In this document: one piece after another, positions 33,701 to 44,577 of the stretch
Layout of the letters: every line of letters starts with the position of its first letter
Position numbering within the stretch: position 1 is the stretch's first letter
Assembly (NCBI RefSeq): GCF_036711975.1
Contig: NW_027248940.1
Span: 124,001-188,000, forward strand
DNA: 64,000 nucleotides
From: Onthophagus taurus
Lineage: Eukaryota; Arthropoda; Insecta; Coleoptera; Scarabaeidae
Direction: 5' to 3'
The notes under the pieces: generated by a model
Told to the model about the DNA's origin: nothing
What the model saw: only the letters and a program-made list of their open reading frames with translations
Database searches by the model: none
Translations under genes and position numbers: made by a program

Positions 33701-33740
33701 CTGAAGAAGGTTGCAACATGGCATCCGAAACGTCAAACCA
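33701..33740 (+). ncRNA. Possible hammerhead-like motif in the Penelope tail
   Basis: CTGAAGA (33701-33707) and GAAAC (33727-33731) bracket a stem GGTTGC/GCATCC with one mismatch. The same motif recurs in the outer tails (minus strand near 31930-31960; plus strand near 35171-35203). Hammerhead ribozymes are established in Penelope elements. One extra A before the stem keeps this tentative. Confidence 0.4.
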
Positions 33741-33781
33741 TTTATTAAAGCAAAGTTTCTAGTGTTAGTTCTAGTTTTAGT

Positions 33782-34925
33782 TTAATTCACACCGGCTCTG
33801 GCTTCTCTTGTCAGTCTTTGGTAGTATCTGTTGTCCCTGGCCAGCACCTTTGTTTGTTCGAAGTCTATTCGGTGCCCCTCTGCATGGCAATGTTCCGCAA
33901 CCGCCGACTGCTGGATCTTCTTTAGCCTTACATCCCTCTCATGCTCCTTGATGCGGCACTCGACGTTGCGTCCAGTTTGGCCAACGTAAACCTTCCCACA
34001 ACTACACAATAGTCGATAGACTCCCGCTCCTTTTAATGGAGTTAGTTTGTCCTTGGCTATCGGGAGTGTGTTCCGAATTTTGCTGACCGTACCGTACCGC
34101 ACTACGATGTCGTTCTTCTTGAGGTGCCTAGCAATTCGTTCCGTTACACCTGAAACATAGGGAAGACAGATAAATCCAAGTGGTTTTGTACTTACCGTGT
34201 CCTCTTTCTGCTTTCGCTGCTTGATGGCCTAGTTGATGTCCCTCGAAGTGTATCCATTCTTCTGCAGCACGCCTCGTAGAAAGTGTTGCTTCTTCCTCAA
34301 GTTCTCTCCTTTACATAGTCTCGCTGCTCGCTGAAATAATGTACGGATCACGGACCTCTTCTATTGGGAATGATGATGTGAACATGTCTGTAAATACCTG
34401 TTGGTATGGGTCTTCTTTCGGTATACACCAAGTTCTAATCTCTATTTGTCGTCCTGGTGACCAACACATCTAGGAAAGGTAGTTTTTTGGCAGTTGCTGT
34501 TTCCATGGTGAACTTAATCATAGGATGCTGAGAGTTCAAGTGATCCAAGAACTCTTGGAGCCGTTTTTGACCATGTTGCCATATCACAAACGTGTCATCC
34601 ACATATCGGAGCCATAGTTTTGGTTTCCACTGGCTCTTCTTCAAAGCGTCCTCTTCGAATAATTCCATGTAGAAATTAGCTATAACTGGCGATAGTGGAG
34701 ATCCCATGGCTGCCCCTTCGAACTGCTCGTAAAATTCTCCTTTCCAGCTGAAATACGTCGACGATAAGCAATACTCCACCAGATCTGGCCCTCCGGAATG
34801 AGTTTTCGGCGAAGACCCTCTACAGCATCCTTAACTGGTACCCTAGTAAAAAGAGATTCCACATCGAAACTTACCAACATATCCCCAGCCTCCAGCTTTA
34901 CCAGTATACGTGCCAGATCTGGTGG
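33782..34925 (-). pseudogene. Second Penelope copy: RT and GIY-YIG in opposite orientation
   Basis: The minus strand repeats GAGVYRLLCSCGKVYVGQTG (34102-33782) and, further right, AAMGSPLSPVIANFYMELFE and LWLRYVDDTFVIW (34779-34435). It is nearly identical to the plus copy at 32289-33572, so the duplication is young, but it has frameshifts and no start. Confidence 0.85.
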
Positions 34926-37900
34926 CACCAAAGACTGACAAGAGAAGCCATAGAGATCCACCGACATAAAAATAACGTCAACAGAGAGGATGGCTGGGAG
35001 CTTAGCAGAACATGGAAGATGGTGGTGAACACGAAGACCTCTTCCCGCCTCACACCGGATGTGACGCAATTAGTTATTAATTAGCTTGTAATTAGCGTTA
35101 ACTGATTATTAATTAGTTTTTCCGACTTATATATAGTTACCGTTTTTTGATCTCGTCACTTCGAAGCAGTTTCTGAAGAAGGTTGCAACATGGCATCCGA
35201 AACGTCAAACCTTTTATTAAAAGACGCACGGCAAAACCCGAAAGTTTCTAGTTTTAGTTCTAATTGTAGTTTAATTATTTACGTTATTAATATCCATTTT
35301 AACTGGTTTTAGACTCACAAGCATCAATCAACGTAAATCAGACTTTGACGTTTGTCAATAAGTCATTAAACATTTGTTTTCCATGGCACACTAGGTTAAT
35401 ATTGATATGGTATGAGCATTTTTAAAAAAATCCTAATTATTTCTCAAACTATTAATGTTAGGCATAGGAAACATATGGAGTATAAAAGATGTAAAATGAG
35501 ACGCCGAAGACGACTAAGTAATAAAATATGAGGGGTGCCATTTAAAAAAATGAAGTTATGGTGCTTCCAAATTTTGAAAAGTTAACGTGTCATAGTAAAG
35601 TGACCAAACGATCTAGACAGCTGTTCTCGGCACCAAAACATACTCCATAATGTTGTTTAAGCATGTTCTGAATCCTAAATTGATATCTCAAAAAACTAGT
35701 GTTCTATGATTTTTTGAACAAATGTCCGCTGGAGCAGATTTTTCTAGAAAAATTCGAATAACTCGAGAACGGCTGAATCAAATTGCAAAAAGTAAAGTTA
35801 TTTATAAACCTTCAAAACAGACAAATCCAAATATGTAAAAATATACAGGATGTTCCATTTAACCTTTCGAGTGCACTGTGGGGTCAATATGACCCCACGA
35901 CTTATTATTTTGTGTGTATTTTCTAAACTATTAAATCTTTTATTTAATGAATTTTTATAATCTTCTAGACTATAATGCTCTATATGTATCTGTAATGAAT
36001 TTGAAATTTATGCGTTTCTAAAGGACAAAAAAAATTGATTGGGGTCATATTGACCCCACAGTGCACTTCTTGTACCTTTTTTTCTTAGGAAATTTCTTTA
36101 AATACTTTGAATTTGGCGCCGTCTTTAGCTTTTATTTACACAAAGGGGAAGTACCTATCTATACATTACTACTTGTGTGAATCCCCGGCCTTCCTACTTT
36201 GCTACATTCAACTGTATAGCTTCATCACAGAGCCACAGAGGTTCATCAGTTTGTTGTAAAACGCGAACCTGTACGGTAGTTCCTAACTTTGTCGTATCAA
36301 TACGGAAGTTGTTTCAAAAGTCAAAATGAGTCACAGAAGGCTATCCGACGATGAATGGTTAAAACTATTAGAAGATGAAAATTTTCCACCGACGGATTTT
36401 AATTGTCAAGAATTTAGTGAAGACGAAGATGAAAGTGACGAGGAAAACTCAACTTTGAGTGAACATGATTCTAACTCTGAAAATGATCTAAGTGACGGTG
36501 ACGACAACCTGGAAAACGAAGTAGAAAATTATCATTTATTTATGGGGAAAGACGGTAAAACTAAATGGAATAGTTTTCCAAAGCCAACATCACGCACAAG
36601 GGCAAAGAATATAGTTTTACACCTGCCTGGTCCAAAGAGAGCTGCTAAATCGGTAGTGAAGCCTCAAGATACATTTTCATTGTTTTTTGATGGTGACATG
36701 GTAGATAAGATAGTCAAGTATACTAATATAAAAATTGAAAGTGTTCTAGAAAATCGTGTAAATTTATGTAGCTATGACAGAAGAACAAACCGAGAAGAAA
36801 TATATGCAGTGTTCGGTTTACTCTTTATTTGCGGAGTTATGAGATCGTCTCATCTGCAACTCCATGATCTATGGAATACATCATACGGACCAGCCATTTG
36901 TCATGCAGCCATGAGTGAAAAGCGTTTCAAATTTTTGTTGGGCAACCTTCGATTTGATGATATTACAACCAGAAACATACGTAAGCAAGGTAATAAGTTG
37001 GCAGCAATAGTCGATCTATGGGAAGCATTTATTGTTAATTGTCAGAAACACTACATTATGAGTGAATACGTTACCATAGACGAAATATTATGTCCTTTTC
37101 GCGGACGTTGCTGTTTTGTGCAATATTTGCCGAATAAACCTGCCAAGTACGGTATAAAAATTTTTGGAATGAATTGTGCCCGAACATTCTACTTTTATTC
37201 TGGAAAAATTTATGCCGGCAAAGAAAATTAAAACGCGCAAAAAACCTTACTTAAATCTTACCGTTCCAATTCACAATACTGCAAGAAATATCACAACGGA
37301 TAACTGGTATACATCTATACCCTTAGGAAAAAGTTTGTTGCGAAAAAAATTAACACTGGTTGGTACTTTGAAAAAAAATAAGGTCGAAATTCCCAAAGAG
37401 TTCCAAGCAAACAAACAACGAGCTGTTTATTCTACGTTAGAAGGTTTTTCAGAACTGGGGAAAATGGTGTAGTATGTTCCCAAGAAAGGCAAGTGTGTGA
37501 TCATTTTTAGTACAATGCATGATGATAGAAGCAAACTGGAAGCTGAAAATAAAAACAAGCCTGAAGAAATCGAATTCTATAATAAATCAAAGGGAGGCAT
37601 AGATACATTAGATAAATTGTGTGCCACGTACACGACTCAAAGAGGGTCACGACGCTGGCCTATGGTAATTTTCTATTTTATGTTGAATGCTTGCACAATA
37701 AATGGTCAACTAATCTTCAGAGATGTTAAACCTGATTATTTCAGAGATACTTCACATTCTAGACGATTATTTATACGTGAAATAGGTGAAATAGGTGAAG
37801 GTTTGGTGAGAGCGCAACTTCAGATAAGGTCCGGTATACCAAATTTGCAACCTTTGGTAAAGTTAAGTCTTGCGCGCTGTGGATTTGAAGTTCTCCCTAG

Positions 37901-38002
37901 ACAAGAACAAAACCTTGATCAACCAGGACCACCAGCAGAACGCAAAAGATGTGCCTTATGTTCACGGCAAGATGATAAAAAAACGAACCTTTATTGTTCT
38001 AA

Positions 38003-40271
38003 CAAGGGAAGTATCAGAACTGTCCCTCACCGATTTTGTTGAAATTTGGTACAGCGATAGTATGGCTAAAAATAAGGTTTACGTATTTTTTTATACGTGC
38101 TAATAAAGCTCCTGGGGCGAGTTATAAGGGTTGGAAATCGGGGCGAAATATATATATTCGGTTATAGGCTGAAAACGAAAGTAGCTATCGAAATGTAAAC
38201 TGATATTCATTTTCAAAGAGCTTTTCATTGATGTATCACACATATATCTGAGGGCTTCAGGGGGTAAACTACCCCTAGTTTTTTGGAATATTTTAAAAAC
38301 TACCCTGTCGATTTTGGCGATATTATGTGTCCTTATAGTACGTTTAAAAATAGCAATGACGTGTTTTTTCTTATTTGCCTCTGACCATCCCCTGCAAAGT
38401 TACGGGGTATGATAGATAACCCCTTTCCTTAAGAATAATGTGATAAACTGTTACACTGTTGAACAATATTTGGAAGAAAAGCATAAATTAGATGTAAATT
38501 AAGATTTACGCAGTAAAATAAACTCTATACGACATTTAGGGGTGGCTGGGATTAACTACCCTAACCACCCCAAAAATTAAATTTTTTTGCGAAATAAAAT
38601 TTTGGTGCAATTTACGACGATGATTTTTTATACGTTAGGTAGTACTTTTGAAAGAACTTACAAGGGTTAAACGTTTAGGGTAGAAAATATATTTTCGCTA
38701 ATAATTTTCATAATCCTACAGAAAACGTTTTTTATCCTTACTCTATTTAAATAACACAAAAGTTAGTGTAGTTATATAAATATTTATTAATAATAAGTTA
38801 AAAAGTAACTGGCAAAGAAATGGTTGACTATTACAAATTGTATTCTACATTATTAATTTAATTTCTTTCTTTTTACTTTTTTTATTCAATGTATTGTTGG
38901 CAATAATGAAAATCATGGAAAGAATGTTTTAAACACAACGATTGTTTACATCATGCACAAGTTATAACAGCTATTTCTCCACAGATATCGCACGTAGGTT
39001 TTTTATTGGAAAAGCAAACCTCCACGAGATTTTCAACTGTTCTGGTCTCTCCTCTATATATCCAGGCGCAAGCCACGCGTATTTAAAAACATTAATAAAT
39101 CGTGGGGAAGACAACTGGTTATGCGTTAGGGATTGCAATTTTAAAATATTATCTTGCTGATGCAAATTGACATCGTACTGATAGAGAATAATTTGATCAG
39201 AAAATCTTCTAAAGAAATTATTCCATATTCTAAAACCAAATACATCCAGGGGTTGAATTTGACCTGTTGTTAGTGGCCACTCCAAGAATCCAGTAATAGT
39301 AATGATTTGGGTCCGGTGTTTGGGAAATAGACATTTTGTAGCCAATTTTTCATATGAGCAGAAGTCAGTTTACCAGACTTTGATGCCAAAACGAATATGT
39401 TATCTGCTTTGAACATTGTATTTATTACCCTCGGTCCAAACGTACCAGAGGATTCTAACAATGTAGAATACAATTTGTGATATTTAACCATTTTTTTTCA
39501 GTTGCTTTTTAACTCATTATTAATAAATATTTATATAATTATCCTAGCTTTTGTGTTATTTAAATAGAATAAGAATAAAAAAGCTTTTTCTGTAGGAATA
39601 TGAAAGTTATTAGCGAAAATATATTTTCTACCCCAAACTTCTAACCCTTGTAAGTTCTTACAATAGTACTAACGTATAAAAAAATCAGCGTGGTAAATTG
39701 CTCCAAAATCGACAAATAATTTTCGCAAAAAAAAATTTATTTGGGGTGGTTAGGGTAGTTAACCCCCGCCACCCCTTAATGTTGTATAGGATTTATTTTA
39801 CTGCGTAAATCTTAATTTACATCTAATTAATGGTTTTCTTCAAAATATTGTTGAAAAGTGTAACTGTTTATCACATTATTCTTAAGGAAAGGGGTTATCT
39901 ATCATACCCCGTAACTTTGCAGGGGATGGTCAGAGGCAAATAAGAAAAAACACGTCATTAATATTTTTAAACGTATTATAAGGACACATAATATCACCAA
40001 AATCGACAGGGTAGTTTTTAAAATATTCCAAAATCAATGGAAAGCTCTTTGAAAATGAATATCAGTTTACATTTACCACATTTCGATAGCTGTTTTCTTT
40101 GTCAGCCTATAAGCGAATATATATATTTCGCCCCGATTTCCAACCCTTATAACTCGCCCCAGGGGCTTTATTAGCACGTATAAAAAAATACGTAAACCTT
40201 ATTTTTGGCCATACTATCGCTGTACCAAATTTCAATAAAATCGGTGAGGGACAGTTCTGATACTTCCCTTG
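38003..40271. mobile_element. Element C2: second copy of the C family
   Basis: Ends CAAGGGAAGTATCAGAACTG and its reverse complement, flanked by taa (38000-38002, 40272-40274). It sits in the zinc-finger codons of the piggyBac transposase. A C-family transposase fragment is on the minus strand. Confidence 0.88.
38971..39491 (-). pseudogene. C-family DDE transposase fragment
   Basis: The minus strand from 39491 has MFKADNIFVLASKSGKLTSA and KSLLLLDSWSGH. After a gap and frameshift it has TTGQIQPLDVFGFRIWNNFF. It matches the C1 fragment, which has about 23 extra residues between SWSGH and the TTGQIQPLD block; that stretch is deleted here. Confidence 0.75.
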
Positions 40272-40700
40272 TAAGTGTAAAACTGCAATATGTAAAAATC
40301 ATTCTTATATTACATGTTCTAATTGTCATAAATAAAATATTTTTTATCTATAATGTAAAATAGACCTTAAACATTGTTCTTATAATTTGGTTTTCTCAAA
40401 TAAAGTTTGTTCCTAAATAATAACAACATTCTTTACATGGGGTCATATAGACCCCGTTGTGCACTCCGTGTGACTCAAAAAGACTGTGCACTCGGAAAAA
40501 TAAAGTAGGTGGCGACTTCCGGTACAACCGGAAGTGCTAGAAATCTGAAAATATTTTAGATGAAGAGAACGTAATTGATAATACTTAAGTCTGAATTCTC
40601 AAATTTTTATTTTCGCCAGAATCTCAGAAACGTCTAATGACCGGTCTCGCTGAGACACTCTGTATATAATACATCTATATAATATAAAGTTAAAAATCAC

Positions 40701-40828
40701 CTAAATAAATTAGCATATTATCTGGACGAAGAGCTTGTGCTGATCGTATGCTCGTCACGCAATGAGCTGCGGTAATCACATGATACCTAGACACTAGGGA
40801 TCCCCCACAAACATATCGTCGGCCTAAT
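40701..40828 (-). CDS. Trypsin-like serine protease, exon with catalytic His
   Basis: The exon runs from an acceptor ...ttttgcag inside the K terminal repeat (40829 is the last intron base) to a GT donor at 40700-40699. It encodes LGRRYVCGGSLVSRYHVITA and continues AHCVT...LIYLG. CGGSLVS...TAAHC is the S1A catalytic-His block. It ends in phase 1, as expected after '.LG'. The residues before YVCGG come from the transposon end. No exon with the catalytic Asp or Ser (GDSGG) follows in the window; the region to the left is solid transposon, so the gene is probably broken. Confidence 0.75.
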
Positions 40829-43800
40829 CTGCAAAACCCGTAAGTCACAAATAAACAATTTTGGAGGAGGAGTAAAAAACGTTTCAACAATTAATTGTCA
40901 AATATTTAATTGTTCTATTGCTATAGAATATCAAATATGCGTTCTATCTTATATATTTATGGGTTATTATGGATTAAACAATATTTATTGAAATTAAAAA
41001 GGACTTACGGGATTTACTCATAAAAAATTCAAATATAATTGGACATACTGGATTTCCATGTTTAAAGAATAAATACAGGATTATTAAGAATACACTAAAC
41101 ATTTTAAGGTATTTATTTACCAAATTATTGCAAAATTACAATTTTTTAGAATAAACAGATACAGCTACAAACAAAATATATTTATTTTTCGAAGAAACAG
41201 ATAAAACAGAATAGTTATGTTTTGAAATATATATGGAAATTATTATAAGACAATGCAATGGTCTTATTTAATAAATGGAAGGTTATTATAAAAGTAATGA
41301 TAGTCTCTTTGTAAACTTGACTTTAGAAATTGTAATTGCATCCACTTTTCATATTTAATTGGAATTGGACCCTTGTATAATACTGGAAGATCATCCACTG
41401 GACATTTAGCTTCTTTTCTCTGACCTTTACTTACTCGGCTATAATGAAGTTCAACAAAATCTTCTGTATGTCTCAATTTATAAAATAAAGAACTATCGGG
41501 TGCATATCGCAATGCTCGTATCAGCCCGCTTTCCTGGACGTATAGATTTCAAATAATTTAACATGTGAAAATCCTTGAAAAAAGTATAATCCAAATAAAA
41601 AACTTTATAAGGTTGTTTTTCTCGAGCTTTCAAACTAATGTTAACATAATCGGCAGGTACATTGATGTCTGTGTGCCGCATCCGTCTCTCAATCGTTGAA
41701 TGCATCGAATCGGCCTCCATCTGGGTATGGCCTTTTTCGAGGTATTTTTGTTCAATAGTTATATCCAGAGTCATCGATAAGTTTATTAATGCGTTGGCCA
41801 AAGTGGAATTACGATTTTGGGATGTACAGCCATCACTGTACAATATTACTTTTTGTTTTGGTTCCATATTCATAAAAACATTATCTATTATAAATTTGCA
41901 GATTATAGTAGAATAGTCATTTGCCGAAACACTCCCATTTCATTCATGCCATAAGTAGCAATATCCATTTTTAGCTTTTAGGTCAAAAAATGTGAAGTTA
42001 TGTACCATTAACTTCTGTTTGAAGTAAAGTGATGAAGTATTTGACTTCGGCGATAACAGAATTGATTGCAGGTCCATGCAAAAAATATGACTTTCTGCTT
42101 CTTTATCTTTTATTTTTTCTTCCCTTGCTTCTTTTTTCATTGTCTGGTGTAAGTTGAAAATTTCATCTGATAGATTTCCGGTTCTATGACTTACACATTT
42201 GTCGCATTGGTCTTTCTTTGGACGAAAGAGCGACAAGTTCATTTTCTCAAAAACATGATCAAATGATGTACTGGATGCGAACTTGTATTTATTATCTGCG
42301 CACCATTGTTTGTAAAATGTATAAATTGACGATTTTGACTTCCATAATGGCTCTAAGTAAAATTTTGATGATGACGATCGGCAGTAATGAGACACATTTA
42401 AAAAACGCTGTATATTTTCTTTCACTTTCTGATATCGAGTAGCTTTGTCTTTAATACATTTTTTTCTTGTTGTTTTTCAGTATTCTCTCCCACATCTTTA
42501 TTTATATTCTTTTCCCGAGCAATTTCCTTCAACCAGTCCAAAACCATGTTCTCTTTTACGCAATGTGTGCGTAAAAACATTTGCTTGCATACTCTTAAAT
42601 GATCACCTGCTTTTTTTAAGTAGTATTCTAAAGTCTCGCTTCTCCTTGACACATTATCCTCTTTTCTATTTCTTTGTCTATTAATAGGCTTAGATACAAT
42701 TAATAATGACACATACACATTTCTGACCAAAAATTATCAAAAATATTTTCCCTCTCCGTTTCTGAAAAATCGCGACATTTTAGCACCGAATTCTCATGCA
42801 AGGAAGGTTTGCAGTTGCACCACTCTTGCATTTTTCTCTCCTCTTTTGGCAAATCGTATCTCCATTTTCCGTCGACCATTTTTCTTCCTAAATATTCTTT
42901 TCCTTGTTCGCGAAACGACTTTCTTTTACTTTCATTCCATGTTTTGCTGTCTACAAACTGTCTCTTGTTTCTTTTCCTTTTCATCTCTGGTAAGTCAGAT
43001 TGTTGAGCTGTGTTATCATCCTGGGGATGGATGGTAGTTTCAGGTACATAATTTGGATCCCCTTCATCAGCATCCATTTCTTCATCTTCCTCATCTTTAC
43101 TATTTAATTCAGGCACATAATCCGGATCATCTATTTGCACTTCTATCTCTTCTTCAATATTTTTATATGGTAAATGTTCTAAAAGCACATTATTTTCTAG
43201 TCCAGTCTTTTTATTTTTTTCAATATCACATTCTGTACTCGCTAAAGCTTTGCAAACTTTATTTATTTCTAAGGTTGTCTCGTCAGTCTTTCCATCACTT
43301 ATTCCTATATTATCATATTGTTGTGTAAAACTAAAACTAGATTCGATGGCATCAGTAATTTCTGGAATGTCTAATAATAACAAGCTTTTATCGTCTTGTA
43401 TTGGTGTCGGATTGCACAAACTAATATCGTTCGTAATATTGTCTATTTGTTGATTATAAGGTAACATGATACTAGTTTCAATACTCTGTTCATTATCACA
43501 GAAAGGTGTTACAGGGTTACAATAATTGTACATTATAAGACATGAATGATTGTTTCTAGCAACTGATTCAGGATCAGATTCATTTAAAATTTCATTCAAA
43601 TGTGTGTGACTTGATTATTCGGCAGCCTAAAATTTGCCGAAATCTGCCTATAATTTTTTTTTTATCTTTGACATACTCAATTATGTTTGCTGAAATGAAA
43701 TTAAAAACTAATTATAAATTATTTTATTATACGAAACCTCTCGAAAATCCCACAAGTCCAACTGTGTTAATATATAACATAATATAGAATAACTTACCTT

Positions 43801-44101
43801 TAGCAAAAATTGCAAATAAAGTCACACTGATACCGGATGTTTACATATAATTTGTTTTTCAACAGAACCATCTCTTCACTGCATGCTGGATTACTCTGCA
43901 ATGAGGACTTACGGCTATTACGTGTCCGGTTCAACGAGCATGGACTTGCGGGGTTTACTAAATTTTAAATTAACGAAAAAGTAATTTTTACAAGAATATG
44001 TAATTTTTTCAGTCAATAGATTATTGTTTCCTCAACAGATGCTACTAAAATGTCAATTTAGACCAAAAGTATACTTACGGGTTTTGCAGATTAGGCCGAC
44101 G
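40817..44101. mobile_element. Element K: 3.3-kb DDE transposon with 29-bp perfect TIR and ATAT duplication
   Basis: The TIR starts CGTCGGCCTAATCTG and ends CCCGTAAGT (40817-40845 on plus, inverted at 44073-44101). It is flanked by atat on both sides (40813-40816, 44102-44105). It encodes a DDE-type transposase on the minus strand. A 4-bp duplication is compatible with Sola- or Chapaev-like elements; the class is open. Both TIRs contain strong splice-site words (see findings). Confidence 0.9.
41264..43599 (-). pseudogene. DDE-type transposase of element K, lightly damaged
   Basis: Pieces: 43599-42700, 42730-42422, 42425-41940, 41873-41493, 41512-41264. The acidic N-terminus is followed by DSKTWNESKRKSFREQGKEY and a Cys block (WCNCKPSLHENSVLKC). 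The core has CMDLQSILLSP (Asp 1), QKLMVHNFTFFDLKAKNGYC, VILYSDGCTSQNRNSTLANA (Asp 2) and KGHTQMEADSMHSTIERR (Glu), a plausible D-D-E triad. A Cys motif (PKKDQCDKC) precedes it. An in-frame TGA between CYLWHE and NGSVSANDYS and one or two frameshifts inactivate it; some breaks near 42720 could be introns. I know this layout from other arthropod genomes but cannot name the superfamily with certainty. Confidence 0.75.
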
Positions 44102-44203
44102 ATATTGAAGACCAACCCCTCTCGAATGATACAAAGCGGCGTGCCACGGAAATTGCCCAATACTGGTTTTTTGGCCATACACTATCAAAGGTTGGGCCGC
44201 CAC
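44079..44203 (-). CDS. Trypsin-like serine protease, exon split by transposon K
   Basis: An acceptor at 44206-44204 opens VAAQPLIVYGQKTSIGQFPW, then HAALYHSRGVGLQY, the start of an S1A protease domain. At 44101 the codons pass into the K terminal repeat (RRPNLQNP) up to a GTAAGT donor at 44078. Without K the exon would continue directly into YVCGGSLV at 40812. The combined length of this exon and 40701-40828 keeps the reading frame. Confidence 0.75.
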
Positions 44204-44281
44204 CTGAAACCCAAAATAAACGAAAAAAAAAATTAAATGCAAATTTAAACGTTAAAAAATTGTTTTCAATTAAATTTTTAC

Positions 44282-44428
44282 CTGTGATTGGGCGGGTCTT
44301 TGATTTTGTATCGCCAAACTATTAACGATGTAGTTAATGTAGTCGTACAGGTTCATTTGGGCCGAGGATCCGTCCCCAGCTATTGATGAGTCTCCATCAA
44401 AATAATATACTTGCCTTTTAAACCGATT
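44282..44428 (-). CDS. Trypsin-like serine protease, upstream exon
   Basis: A 147-nt, 49-codon phase-0 exon: acceptor ending at 44429, donor GTAAAA from 44281. It encodes NRFKRQVYYFDGDSSIAGDG and LYDYINYIVNSLAIQNQR, a linker ahead of the protease domain that I cannot assign to a named module. Earlier exons are not recognised; the ALG11 3' end lies 150 bp to the right, so any would have to be further away or lost. Confidence 0.55.
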
Positions 44429-44513
44429 CTAATACACACACACATTCACAAAGGAGAATTTGGATGTATGAATAGAAATTTTTTACTTTTGGTAAAAATG
44501 TTTTTCAAAATTC

Positions 44514-44533
44514 TTTATTTAAGCGCATTTATT
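44514..44533 (-). terminator. Two AATAAA poly(A) signals for ALG11
   Basis: Minus-strand AATAAA at 44533-44528 and 44519-44514, 45-65 nt past the ALG11 stop. Confidence 0.55.
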
Positions 44534-44577
44534 TCTCTTAAACTCTATCTTTTATCTTTAAGCTACAACATTCCATT

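Larger units (their letters stand above)
31862..35276. mobile_element. Penelope-like retroelement, four pieces in alternating orientation
   Basis: Segments: minus 31862-32288 (3' tail joined to the RT start by deletion), plus 32289-33780 (RT to 3' end), minus 33782-34925 (GIY-YIG back into RT), plus 34926-35276 (3' end). The two outer tails are inverted copies of over 150 bp (ggcatccgaaacgtcaaacc and neighbours). Such pseudo-LTR and inverted arrangements are known for Penelope elements. It truncates E3 on its right. Confidence 0.85.
36326..40335 (+). pseudogene. piggyBac transposase, frameshifted and interrupted by C2
   Basis: Piece 36326-37231 opens MSHRRLSDDEWLKLLEDENF with an acidic N-terminus, then VTIDEILCPFRGRC (first catalytic Asp). 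Piece 37176-37472 has ITTDNWYTSIPLGKSLL (second Asp). Piece 37497-38042 has FYNKSKGGIDTLDKLCATY (third Asp) and the start of the C-terminal Cys-rich finger, RKRCALCSRQDDKKTNLYC. C2 splits the finger at 38003; the reading resumes at 40275 with TAICKNHSYITCSNC and a stop at 40333-40335. All three catalytic Asp survive, but a frameshift near 37200, a stop near 37470 and the insertion inactivate the gene. Confidence 0.9.
35863..40496. mobile_element. piggyBac-family transposon
   Basis: The left end CCTTTCGAGTGCACTGTGG follows TTAA (35859-35862), the piggyBac target. The right end is the reverse complement ...actgtgcactcgga near 40483-40496, with a damaged terminal few bases and no clean second TTAA. 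A subterminal inverted copy of the tip (ggggtcatattgacccc, 36040) lies inside the left end, as in other piggyBacs. It contains the transposase gene and the C2 insertion. Confidence 0.85.
35277..40662. mobile_element. Element E3: right part of an E-family element, split by piggyBac
   Basis: 35277-35862 matches E1 22282-22870, and 40497-40662 gives the terminal arm ending ...gagacactctg before TA (40663-40664). The left half is lost at the Penelope boundary. The piggyBac entered at the ttaa in the 'ccatttaa' block. Confidence 0.85.

Noticed and set aside
42809-43453. Several plus-strand ORFs opposite the K transposase
   Set aside because: They are antisense shadows of the transposase coding strand with low-complexity hydrophobic translations.
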